From: Mycolicibacterium wolinskyi
Lineage (GTDB): Bacteria; Actinomycetota; Actinomycetes; Mycobacteriales; Mycobacteriaceae
Length of the DNA: 64,000 bases
Direction: 5' to 3'
NCBI RefSeq assembly: GCF_002101965.1
Contig: NZ_LQQA01000015.1
Location: 62,001 to 126,000, forward strand
The position numbers were made by a program, and so were the translations under genes. This document shows, piece by piece, positions 8,594 through 16,018 of the stretch. Position 1 is the stretch's first letter. Each line of letters begins with the position of its first letter. Under the pieces are notes generated by a model, which worked only from the letters and a program-made list of their open reading frames with translations, was not told the origin of the DNA and did no database searches.

Positions 8594-9418
8594 ATGCCCA
8601 CGGTCGACCTGCCTGCGGGACCCGTCGCTTACGAAGACACCGGTGGTGACGGCCCCGTCCTCGTCTTCGGCCACGGCCTGCTCATGGACGGCAGGCAATG
8701 GCGCAAGGTCCTGCCGTTGCTTCCCGGGTACCGCTGCATTACCCCGACGCTTCCGATGGGGGCGCACACCACACCGATGAACGACGACGCGGTCCTGACC
8801 GAAGTCGGCATGGCCCACATCCTCGCCGACTTCCTCGACGCCCTCAGCCTCGACGACGTGACGCTGGTCCTCAACGACTGGGGCGGAGGGCAATTCGTGA
8901 TCTCGGAAGGTCGCGACAAGAGGGTGGGCAAGCTGGTGCTCGCATCCTGCACGGCGTTCGACAACTACCCGCCCAAGCCGGCACGTCCGGCAGCGCTGCT
9001 GTGCCGTATGCCGGGCGGGGGATGGCTGCTGAGCAGAATGTTCGGCACGAAGTTCTTCCGGCGCAGCCGTCGGGCCTATGGCGCGATGAGCAAGAAGGGA
9101 CTGCCCGACTCCCTGTACGACGACTGGTTCCGGCCCGCTGTCGAGAACCCGGCGATTCGCCGCGACCTCGTCAAGTTCGCGACCGGCGCCCCCTCGCGCC
9201 GCCGGCTGCTCGAAATGTCCGAGCAGATGCGGACATTCACCCGACCCGTGCTCGTCGTCTGGGCGCGCGAAGACCTGATGATGCCGCTTGAGCACGCGGA
9301 CCGCCTGATGGCGCTCTATCCCGACGCCACCAAAATCGTCATCGACGACTCGTGGACGCTCGTTCCCGAGGATCAGCCCGAAGCGATGGCAAAAGCGTTG
9401 CGGGAGTTCGTACCGTGA
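8594..9418 (+). CDS. Haloalkane-dehalogenase-like alpha/beta hydrolase lacking the usual His
   Basis: The 274-residue protein has HGLLMDGRQW (oxyanion region) and an Asp nucleophile at residue 95 in LNDWGGGQ, as in haloalkane dehalogenases and related hydrolases. A late acid lies in WAREDLMMP. Where the catalytic His is expected the sequence reads DSWTLVPEDQPE, with no His, so hydrolysis by the normal route is doubtful. It diverges from the LmrA-like TetR at 7941, suggesting induction by a small lipophilic compound. The ATG at 8594 has a TAGGAG site upstream. Substrate and activity are unknown. Confidence 0.75.
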   Translation: MPTVDLPAGPVAYEDTGGDGPVLVFGHGLLMDGRQWRKVLPLLPGYRCITPTLPMGAHTTPMNDDAVLTEVGMAHILADFLDALSLDDVTLVLNDWGGGQFVISEGRDKRVGKLVLASCTAFDNYPPKPARPAALLCRMPGGGWLLSRMFGTKFFRRSRRAYGAMSKKGLPDSLYDDWFRPAVENPAIRRDLVKFATGAPSRRRLLEMSEQMRTFTRPVLVVWAREDLMMPLEHADRLMALYPDATKIVIDDSWTLVPEDQPEAMAKALREFVP

Positions 9419-9431
9419 TCCGACTCCGGCC

Positions 9432-9974
9432 TCAGCGCGCGCCGCGGCGGAGTTGAGAATCCAACTGCCGCATCAACTCACCGACTCGGCCACCACCGTC
9501 CGGCGCGGGCGGGAAGCGGCGGAGGACGGCGACGACGGTCGGCGTCGCTCGCTTCGCCGCCTCATCGAGGTGAGCGGCACCGACGGCGGGATCCCCGCCC
9601 GTGACGAGTTCAGCCGCGCGTGCCGCGAATGCGCCTGCCCCGACAATGTGTTTCACTTGCGTGGCCTTCGCCAAGGGATGTAGGTAGGCGGCTCCGGCGG
9701 CGCACATCGCTGCCATCGCCGCTTCCCGCGCCGCGGCGTCGTCGGTCTCCTTGGCCGCGCGGAGTGCCGCCCATGCGGTATCGCGCAGCGCTTTCCCGCG
9801 GCGCCCGCCCCGCGCGAAATCCCACGCAGCCTCGATCGCCGCACGCGGGCGCGTGTCGTCGGGACGATCGGCCTGAAAGATCTCGAGGACGACCTCCGCG
9901 CAGCCGGCGGCGAACGCCGTAACCTCACGGAGGTCCGGCACGCTCAGGACGATATCGGTCGCGTCGGAGGTCAT
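9432..9974 (-). CDS. Imm-5-like putative immunity protein (orphan)
   Basis: The 180-residue protein is almost all Ala-rich helix. It has repeated motifs typical of the Imm-5-like domain: RAAIEAAWDFARGGRRGKALRD, then AALRAAKETDDAAAREAAMAAM, AAYLHPLAKATQVKHIVGA and AAFAARAAELVTGG. Such proteins are annotated as immunity proteins of polymorphic toxins, but no toxin gene is nearby. ATG 9974 (MTSDATD) is preferred; a TTG lies six codons upstream, and no clear ribosome site precedes either. It converges on the hydrolase at 8594 with a 13-base gap. The function could be unrelated to toxins. Confidence 0.65.
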   Translation of the reverse strand: MTSDATDIVLSVPDLREVTAFAAGCAEVVLEIFQADRPDDTRPRAAIEAAWDFARGGRRGKALRDTAWAALRAAKETDDAAAREAAMAAMCAAGAAYLHPLAKATQVKHIVGAGAFAARAAELVTGGDPAVGAAHLDEAAKRATPTVVAVLRRFPPAPDGGGRVGELMRQLDSQLRRGAR

Positions 9975-9995
9975 GACGCCATTGTGAGTCAATGC

Positions 9996-10028
9996 GAAAC
10001 GGCCCAGGAGCGGACTCCGGGCCGTTTC
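9996..10028. terminator. Strong hairpin downstream of the amino-acid permease
   Basis: GAAACGGCCC (9996-10005) and GGGCCGTTTC (10019-10028) pair perfectly over 10 bp with a 13-base loop. It lies 21 bases beyond the permease stop and upstream of the Imm-5-like gene, so it should separate the two minus-strand transcripts. Confidence 0.65.
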
Positions 10029-10049
10029 GTCGGGCGACTTCGTCGGGCC

Positions 10050-11576
10050 TTACGCCGTCGGAACCTTGCGCGCCTCGGCCTTCTGTGGGATGGCATCGCT
10101 GAAGGGTGCGGTGCTGCGGTCGTGTAGCGGGTGAATCGTCATGTACACCAACCCGATTCCCACGACGACGACCGCAGACAACGCGACGATCCAGTTGTCG
10201 TACCACGGGGCGTCCGGGGTGCGGGGCCAGGCCATGTTGATCATCGCGGTGACGCCGTAGGCGAGGGCCGCGATGTTGACCGGCAGACCCCATTTGCCGA
10301 GCGTGTACTTGCCGCTGGGCACCCAGCCTTTGAGGCGGGCCCGCAGGGCGGCGAGCACCACCATCTGGAATCCGAGGTAGATGCCGAAGGCCGCGAAGCT
10401 GATGATCTTGGTGATCGCGTCGGTCGACACCTTCGAACCGATCACGATCACGGCCGGCACCAAAGCCGCGAGCAGCAGCGCATACGGCGGGACGTGGCGC
10501 GTTGCCGAGAACTTCTTGAGCAGCGAGCTGCCCATGATCATGCCGTCGCGGCCGTACGAGTAGGCCAGCCGGCTCGCCGCGGCCTGCAGGCTCATCGCGC
10601 AGGACAGGAACGAGATCAGCACGATGACGAGGATGACCTTGGAGCCCACCGGGCCGAACGCCTCGTTGAGCACGGTGCTCACCGGGTCGGTGTCCTCGCC
10701 GGCGATGACGGCGGGGATGTCGGCGACCGCCAGCACCAGGGCGAGACAGACGAAGGTCGCGGCGGCGCCACCGATGTAGATCGTGCGGCGCATGGCCTTG
10801 GGGATGAGACGTCCCGGATTGGGAACCTCTTCGGCGACATCGCCACAGGCCTCGAAACCGTAGTACTGGAAGACGCCGATCAGTGCCGCGGCGGCGAAGG
10901 CCCACAGGTAGTTACCGTCGCCACCGGCACCGAAGCTGTCGAACAGGACACCGAGGTTATGGTGGCGGTGGGCGATGAGCAGCCAGCCGCCCACGATCAG
11001 CGCGCCGATGATCTCGGCGCTGAAGCCGATAATCGCCGCTTTGGCAAGGACTTTCGTGCCCATGAAGTTGACGGCCGTGGCCAGTGCCAGCAGGGCGAGG
11101 GCGAATGCGATGGTGTTGTTCACGGTCGCTTCGAACCCGAATGTCGCGGCGATGAACGGGCCCGCGCCGTAGACCACGGAGGCGATGGTGACGAGCAGTG
11201 CCACCAGGTAGACCCAGCCGGTCATCCATGCGTATCGACGGCCCCACAGTCGCCGGGCCCACGGATACACGCCGCCCGCGACCGGGAACTGCGCGACGAT
11301 CTCGCTGAAGATCAGTGCGACCAGCAGCTGGCCGACGCCGACGATGAGGAAGCTCCAGATCATCGGCGGTCCGCCGGTCGCCAAGGCGAACGCGAACAGC
11401 GTGTAGACGCCGACAACCGGGGACAAGTAGGTGAAGCCGAGCGAGAAGTTCGCCCACGGGCTCATGTCGCGCTTGAACTCCGACTTGTAGCCGAGAGCGT
11501 GCAGATGCGCGGCGTCGTCCTCATCGTGGTACGAGTAATACCCCTCGTCGGGGCGGTCTGGGCTGGAGGTTGACAT
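10050..11576 (-). CDS. APC-family amino acid/amine permease
   Basis: The 508-residue transporter has about 12 membrane helices. APC features include FSLGFTYLSPVVGVYTLF in TM1, the EIVAQFPVAGGVYPWARRLWG loop, FEACGDVAEEVPNPGRLIPKAM after TM6, and SFLSCAMSLQAAASRLAYSYGRDGM. It likely imports an amine or amino acid by proton symport. It diverges from the GntR/Cache pair and P450 operon, so it is probably the uptake system of the amine catabolic island. ATG 11576 (MSTSSPDRP) is chosen; an upstream start at 11606 is less likely. The promoter gap (11577-11738) carries an ACTGTAGT/ACTACAGT dyad. Confidence 0.87.
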   Translation of the reverse strand: MSTSSPDRPDEGYYSYHDEDDAAHLHALGYKSEFKRDMSPWANFSLGFTYLSPVVGVYTLFAFALATGGPPMIWSFLIVGVGQLLVALIFSEIVAQFPVAGGVYPWARRLWGRRYAWMTGWVYLVALLVTIASVVYGAGPFIAATFGFEATVNNTIAFALALLALATAVNFMGTKVLAKAAIIGFSAEIIGALIVGGWLLIAHRHHNLGVLFDSFGAGGDGNYLWAFAAAALIGVFQYYGFEACGDVAEEVPNPGRLIPKAMRRTIYIGGAAATFVCLALVLAVADIPAVIAGEDTDPVSTVLNEAFGPVGSKVILVIVLISFLSCAMSLQAAASRLAYSYGRDGMIMGSSLLKKFSATRHVPPYALLLAALVPAVIVIGSKVSTDAITKIISFAAFGIYLGFQMVVLAALRARLKGWVPSGKYTLGKWGLPVNIAALAYGVTAMINMAWPRTPDAPWYDNWIVALSAVVVVGIGLVYMTIHPLHDRSTAPFSDAIPQKAEARKVPTA

Positions 11577-11600
11577 CGCCCTACTTTCTTGGGTGATTGA

Positions 11601-11635
11601 GGTCACTGTAGTGAAGTAGTGCGAAAAACTACAGT
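11601..11635. promoter_or_regulatory. Inverted repeat between permease and GntR genes
   Basis: ACTGTAGT (11605-11612) and ACTACAGT (11628-11635) form a perfect 8-bp dyad with a 15-base spacer. The left half overlaps GGTCACT and GAAGTAG (11601-11619). Read on the other strand these are CTACTTC and AGTGACC, which also occur in the P450 promoter at 13289-13312. It is a candidate operator for the GntR regulator. Confidence 0.45.
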
Positions 11636-11738
11636 CCTATTGTTTAACCGGCAACCGGAACGGCAGAATTTGTTCAAAATCGGGTAGATTGCCGACGACG
11701 GACCCTCCAGGGAGGGTGTTCGCGGAGGAGGAGCGCCG

Positions 11739-12479
11739 GTGTCGTCGTTGTCACCCCTCGTCGCGCCAGAGGCCCCGGTGGGCCGGGCCGACGAGATCGT
11801 GCAGCGCATCACCGAGGCGATCCATCTGGGGTTGCTCGACGACGGTGAGCGGCTGCCGGTCGAGGTCGACCTGGCCGCCCAGTTCGGTGTCGCACCCATG
11901 ACCGTGCGGGAAGCGCTGGCCACTCTGCGCGAACAGGAGTTGGTCGAGACGCGGCGCGGACGCAGCGGTGGATCGTTCGTGCGGCGGCCCGCGGGCCCGC
12001 CTGTCGACCAGCTCGCCGCGCGGCTGTCTGCGATGAGTGCCTCGGACCTGCGTGATCTGTTCGACGAACACACCGCGATCGCCGGCCAGGCGGCCCGGCT
12101 CGCGGCCGAACGGGCGGCCCCGTATGTGGTGCGTCGGCTCTTCGCCTTCACCGATCAACTCGACTCGGCCACCACATTGGGCGACCGCATCCGCGCCGAC
12201 AGCCGGTTTCACATCGAGGTGGCCGTGGCCTCCCAATCGGCACGGCTGGCGCGCCGGGAAGCCAACCTACAGGCCGAGGTGGCGGGCCTGATCTGGCTGC
12301 CGATCGGCCCGCCGATAGACGTCGGCGCCTATGTCGAGGAGCTGCACGCGATCGCCGCGGCGGTGGCCGCCGAGAACCCGCTCGAGGCGCGTCGCCTTGC
12401 CGAAGACCATGTGATGGGCCAGCTTCCGCGTCTGACTTCGGTCCATCTCGACCTGACGACCCAGGAATCCGCCGGATGA
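11739..12479 (+). CDS. pipR: GntR-family (FadR-type) regulator, PipR-like
   Basis: The 246-residue regulator has an N-terminal winged helix-turn-helix (about residues 18-80: AQFGVAPMTVREALATLREQELVETRRGRSGGSFV). An all-helical FCD ligand domain follows, with metal-type positions in RFHIEV and EELHAI. The GTG at 11739 follows GGAGGAG by a few bases. A PipR repressor of this family is described beside the CYP151 genes for piperidine and pyrrolidine use in Mycobacterium smegmatis; the context here matches. It overlaps the Cache-domain gene by ATGA, implying coupled synthesis, and diverges from the permease. Confidence 0.82.
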   Translation: MSSLSPLVAPEAPVGRADEIVQRITEAIHLGLLDDGERLPVEVDLAAQFGVAPMTVREALATLREQELVETRRGRSGGSFVRRPAGPPVDQLAARLSAMSASDLRDLFDEHTAIAGQAARLAAERAAPYVVRRLFAFTDQLDSATTLGDRIRADSRFHIEVAVASQSARLARREANLQAEVAGLIWLPIGPPIDVGAYVEELHAIAAAVAAENPLEARRLAEDHVMGQLPRLTSVHLDLTTQESAG

Positions 12480-13207
12480 TCGACGACACGCTGGCACACC
12501 GCCTCGCCGAGCAGGCATCGCAGCCCTTGGAGCCGATCTATGCGCTGCTCGGCCGCATCGCCGAGGTGGTCCTGCGCAGCCGCCCGCCCCGCGCCGCGCT
12601 GACCGAGGGCCACTTCAGTGGACTGCAGCGCATGCTCGCCGAGCTTCTGCAGGACGAGCGGGGCGTGTGGGGCATGGGTTTCATCGCGGCCCCGTTCGTC
12701 GTCGAAGGCCGTGAGCGCTATCTGGCCTGGTGGCAGCGACGCGACGACCGAGTGGCCCGCCTGCGCCTCAACTTCGACCCGACGAGCGTCGACGTCTACG
12801 ACTACCTGCAGATGGACTGGTATCAGCTCGCGCTGCGAGGTCAGGCGCGCGTGGCCTACGGCCCCTATGTCGACTACAGCGGGTCGGACATGTACACGAT
12901 CACCGCGACGATTCCGATCGTCGCCGACGACGGGACCTTCCTCGGGGTGGCGGGCGCTGATCTGGTGGTCGGCGACGTCGAACGCAAGCTGCTCGAGGTG
13001 CTGCGGCAGACGAGCGAGGACGCCGTCGTGATCAGCACCGAACGGCGGGTCATCGCCGCGAACACGCCCCGCTGGATCGTCGGTTCACGGCTTCCCGCCA
13101 TGCCCACCGCGGGCCCGGCGGGCGATTCGTCGGCATTCCGCGAGGTGGCCGAGATGCCGTTGGGCATCGGCTGGGTTCTGGCGATCGCCTGGCCCGAAGC
13201 CCGCTGA
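12476..13207 (+). CDS. Cache-domain protein without membrane segments
   Basis: The 243-residue protein has a helical N-terminal third followed by a PDC/Cache-like sensor fold. Its features are MDWYQLALRGQARVAYGPY, then VDYSGSDMYTITATIPIVADD and GTFLGVAGADLVVGDVERKLL. Cache domains normally sit outside the membrane on chemoreceptors and bind amines, amino acids or carboxylates. This one has no signal peptide, transmembrane helix or output domain. It starts inside the stop of the GntR gene (ATGA), so it may work in the cytoplasm with that repressor, perhaps as a ligand-sensing partner. It is upstream of the P450 operon promoter. Confidence 0.72.
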   Translation: MIDDTLAHRLAEQASQPLEPIYALLGRIAEVVLRSRPPRAALTEGHFSGLQRMLAELLQDERGVWGMGFIAAPFVVEGRERYLAWWQRRDDRVARLRLNFDPTSVDVYDYLQMDWYQLALRGQARVAYGPYVDYSGSDMYTITATIPIVADDGTFLGVAGADLVVGDVERKLLEVLRQTSEDAVVISTERRVIAANTPRWIVGSRLPAMPTAGPAGDSSAFREVAEMPLGIGWVLAIAWPEAR

Positions 13208-13274
13208 GACGAGCGCTGAAACCGGCGGTGAACTCTTCGTAATCGGCACTTAACGACGAACTCGCATTCACCTA

Positions 13275-13332
13275 TTGACATTAAGAATCTACTTCTAGAG
13301 TATTTAGTGACCATTCGGTCCCGAGATCTCGG
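13275..13332 (+). promoter_or_regulatory. P450 operon promoter and palindrome at the ribosome site
   Basis: TTGACA (13275-13280) is a perfect -35 box with GAGTAT (13298-13303) 17 bases later. CTACTTC (13289-13295) and AGTGACC (13306-13312) match half-sites in the permease promoter. A perfect 12-bp palindrome CCGAGATCTCGG (13321-13332) runs into the GGAGG ribosome site, so it could bind a regulator or mask the site in the mRNA. Confidence 0.55.
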
Positions 13333-13343
13333 AGGTAATCCCG

Positions 13344-14546
13344 ATGTCGTCCACCACCCTCGGCCCCGTCCCCGTCTTCGACGTCGCCGATCCGGCGTTC
13401 TCCATCACGTCGGCCGAGGTGCACGAGGCCCGCGAGCAGAGCTGGTATGCCACCACCCCGTACGGCATCGCGGTGCTGCGCTACGAGCAGGTCAGCCGCC
13501 TGCTCAAACACCCGAAGCTGCGGCAGGGCAGCGTCGCCTGGCCTGCGCACAACGGCGTGACCGAGGGTCCGTTCGCCGAGTGGTTCGCCAGCTGGATCCT
13601 CAACAAAGAGGGCGAAGAGCACCACCGGCTGCGCCGGCTCATGAACCCCGCGTTCTCGCCCAAACTCATCGGTGGTCTGGTGCCGAGATTCCAGGCGCTG
13701 GCCAACGAGCTCATCGACAACTTCGCCGAGCCGGATCGCTGCGAATTCGTGAGCGAGTTCGCCGAACCGTATGCCGCTCGGGTGATCGCGATCATGCTCG
13801 GCATTCCCGAGGACGAGTGGCGGATCATCTCCACCGAATCGGTGACGATCGGGCTCGCGCTGGGCGTGACGCTGCGCGAGGACCTACCCAAGATCGAGGC
13901 CGCGTTGCAGCGGCTCTACACCTACTGTGACGCCCTCATCGCCGATCGCCGGAAGAACCCGCGCGACGACTTCGTCACCGCACTGGTCAACGCGTCACGC
14001 CCCGAAGACGGCAGGCTCAGTGACACCGAGTTGCGAGATGCCATGGTGCTCTTGATCTTCGGCGGATTCGACACGACCCGCAACCAGCTCGGCCTCGCGA
14101 TGCAGACCTTCATGGCCAATCTGGAGCAGTGGCGGCTGCTCGCCGACCGGCCCGACCTCGGCGGCAAGGCCGTCGAGGAGGTCATGCGGGTCAACCCGAC
14201 CGTTCGGTGGGTGACGCGAGAAGTGCTGGAAGACTTCGAGTACGAAGGCGCGATGCTCACGGCGGGCACCACCGTCCATCTCTACAGCGAGTCGGCAGGC
14301 ACCGACCCCCGCGTGTTCGAGCCGGGCTTCGACATCACCGCTGAGCGTAAACCGCACTTCGGGTTCGGCGGCGGCGCCCATCACTGCCTCGGACACTTCG
14401 TGGCCCGCTCGGATATGAGCGAGGCCCTGCCCCTGCTGGCCCGCCGGCTGCGCGAACCCTATGAATTGCCCGGTGCCACCTGGTTGCCCGACTCGGGCAA
14501 CACCGGGCCGATCCAGCTGCCCATCGGCTTCACCCCAGCCCCCTGA
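13344..14546 (+). CDS. morA: Cytochrome P450, CYP151/MorA-PipA-like cyclic amine monooxygenase
   Basis: The 400-residue soluble P450 has the oxygen-activation motif GGFDTT (D243-T244-T245), the ExxR pair E279/R282 and the haem loop FGFGGGAHHCLGHF with Cys348 as thiolate. Gene order P450, 3Fe-4S ferredoxin, reductase, glutamine-synthetase-like is that of the mycobacterial morpholine/piperidine mor (pip) operon. There the CYP151 enzyme hydroxylates the carbon next to the ring nitrogen and so opens the ring. A GGAGG lies upstream of ATG 13344. It should be induced by amines through the GntR regulator. Assignment to CYP151 rests on motifs and order, not on an alignment. Confidence 0.85.
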   Translation: MSSTTLGPVPVFDVADPAFSITSAEVHEAREQSWYATTPYGIAVLRYEQVSRLLKHPKLRQGSVAWPAHNGVTEGPFAEWFASWILNKEGEEHHRLRRLMNPAFSPKLIGGLVPRFQALANELIDNFAEPDRCEFVSEFAEPYAARVIAIMLGIPEDEWRIISTESVTIGLALGVTLREDLPKIEAALQRLYTYCDALIADRRKNPRDDFVTALVNASRPEDGRLSDTELRDAMVLLIFGGFDTTRNQLGLAMQTFMANLEQWRLLADRPDLGGKAVEEVMRVNPTVRWVTREVLEDFEYEGAMLTAGTTVHLYSESAGTDPRVFEPGFDITAERKPHFGFGGGAHHCLGHFVARSDMSEALPLLARRLREPYELPGATWLPDSGNTGPIQLPIGFTPAP

Positions 14547-14570
14547 CCGAACAGCACGAAAGGACTTTCC

Positions 14571-14759
14571 ATGCGCGTCACCGTCGATCTCTCGCTCTGC
14601 CAGGACCATGGCCAGTGCGCCATCGCCGCCCCCGCCGTCTTCACGATGAACGACGACGGAAAGCTCGAATTCAACGGCAACCCCGATGATTCCGAGCGCG
14701 ACTACGTCGAGGAAGCCGCGGACGTCTGCCCGGCCCAGGCCATCTTCATCGAGGACTGA
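14571..14759 (+). CDS. morB: 3Fe-4S ferredoxin of the P450 system
   Basis: The 62-residue ferredoxin has cysteines at 10, 16 and 53. The usual second cluster Cys is replaced by His13 (CQDHGQC), which marks a [3Fe-4S] type typical of actinobacterial P450 partners. It carries electrons from the reductase encoded next to the P450. A GAAAGGA ribosome site precedes the ATG. Its TGA overlaps the ATG of the reductase gene by one base (TGATG), so the two are translated together. Confidence 0.9.
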   Translation: MRVTVDLSLCQDHGQCAIAAPAVFTMNDDGKLEFNGNPDDSERDYVEEAADVCPAQAIFIED

Positions 14760-15982
14760 TGTCGGCCCCGCGTCACGTCGCCGTCGTCGGCGGCTCGCTG
14801 GCCGGCCTGCGGGCTGCCGAGCAACTGCGCGCGCTCGGCCACACCGGACCCATCACGGTGTTCTCCGCCGAGCAGCACTTTCCCTACAACCGCCCGCCGC
14901 TGTCGAAAGAGGCTCTCGCCAACCCTGATTCGGTGGCACCCGACGAGCTGGCCGGGCGTCTGGCCTTCCGCCGCCGGGCGAGTGTGGCCGACGTCGACTT
15001 CCGCTTCGGCGCGTACGTGCGGGGCGCCGACCTCGGCGCCCACACCATCACGGTCGACTCCGGCGAGACCGTGTCCTACGACGGGCTCGTGGTCGCGACC
15101 GGGTTGCGGCCGCGCCGGCTCACCGTGCCCGGCCCCGAGCGGGGACGCCACGTGCTGCGCACCGTCGAAGATTGCCTCGGCCTGCGCAATGCGTTGCTGG
15201 CCCACCGCCGTGTCGTCGTCGTCGGCGGCGGGTTCATCGGCTGCGAGGTGGCGGGAACCCTGAGCGCACTCGGACACCACGTGACCGTCGTCGAACCGGT
15301 CGGCCCACCGATGCAGCGCGTCCTGGGCACCGAACTGGCCACCGCGATCCAGCGCCACCACACCGCCAAGGGCATCGACTTCGTCATCGGAACCGGGGTT
15401 GCCGCGTTCACCGGCGACGAGGTTGTCACCGGCGTCGAACTCGGAACCGGCGAAACCTTGTCCGCCGACGTCGTGGTCGAGGCCGTCGGATCGGTCTGCA
15501 ACGTCGAGTGGCTCGACGGCCATGGGCTCGACCTCAGCGACGGTGTCCTGACCGACAACCATCTCGCGGTCGTCGGGGCCGCCGATGCCGTCGCAGTCGG
15601 AGATCTCGCCCGCTTTCCCAACCCGCTCTTCGACGACGTGGCCCGCCGCGTCGAGCACTGGTCGATTCCGAGCGACACCGCCAAACGGGCCGCGGCGACC
15701 CTGTCCGGACGACTGGCCGGCGAGCCCGACGACACCACGCCGTTCGCACCCATTCCGGCGTTCTGGAGCGATCAGCTAGACCTGCGTCTGCAGAGCTACG
15801 GATCGCCCGCTCTCGCCGACGAAATCCGTTTCGACGAAGGCACTCTCGACGACATCACCGGCGGCGTCATCGCGACCTACCACCGCGACGACCGGCATGT
15901 CGGGACGATCGCCGTCAACCTCAGCCCCGCACGGTGCCGCGTGCTCCGTGAAGCCTTCACCGCCGTCGACGTGACGGCGTGA
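14759..15982 (+). CDS. morC: FAD-dependent NAD(P)H:ferredoxin reductase
   Basis: The 407-residue flavoprotein has an N-terminal FAD-binding GGSLAGLRAAEQL, a YNRPPLSKE segment, and a second dinucleotide site VVVGGGFIGCEVAGTL with an acidic residue (VEP) at the end of its second strand, suggesting NADH. The late GDLARFPNP supplies the FAD site. The C-terminus has the reductase fold seen in putidaredoxin-reductase relatives. It passes electrons from NADH to the 3Fe-4S ferredoxin. Its start overlaps the ferredoxin stop. The mor-type systems use an NADH reductase of this class. Confidence 0.88.
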   Translation: MSAPRHVAVVGGSLAGLRAAEQLRALGHTGPITVFSAEQHFPYNRPPLSKEALANPDSVAPDELAGRLAFRRRASVADVDFRFGAYVRGADLGAHTITVDSGETVSYDGLVVATGLRPRRLTVPGPERGRHVLRTVEDCLGLRNALLAHRRVVVVGGGFIGCEVAGTLSALGHHVTVVEPVGPPMQRVLGTELATAIQRHHTAKGIDFVIGTGVAAFTGDEVVTGVELGTGETLSADVVVEAVGSVCNVEWLDGHGLDLSDGVLTDNHLAVVGAADAVAVGDLARFPNPLFDDVARRVEHWSIPSDTAKRAAATLSGRLAGEPDDTTPFAPIPAFWSDQLDLRLQSYGSPALADEIRFDEGTLDDITGGVIATYHRDDRHVGTIAVNLSPARCRVLREAFTAVDVTA

Positions 15983-16018
15983 GAACTTCCGATCCCTTCC
16001 CAACAAAGAGGTGACCCG

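Noticed and set aside
10131..11573. Long open frame on the plus strand, antisense to the amino-acid permease
   Set aside because: The permease frame has clear APC motifs and membrane helices. The antisense frame is Gly/Arg/Asp/His-rich with no recognisable motif, as expected from GC-rich codon bias on the other strand.
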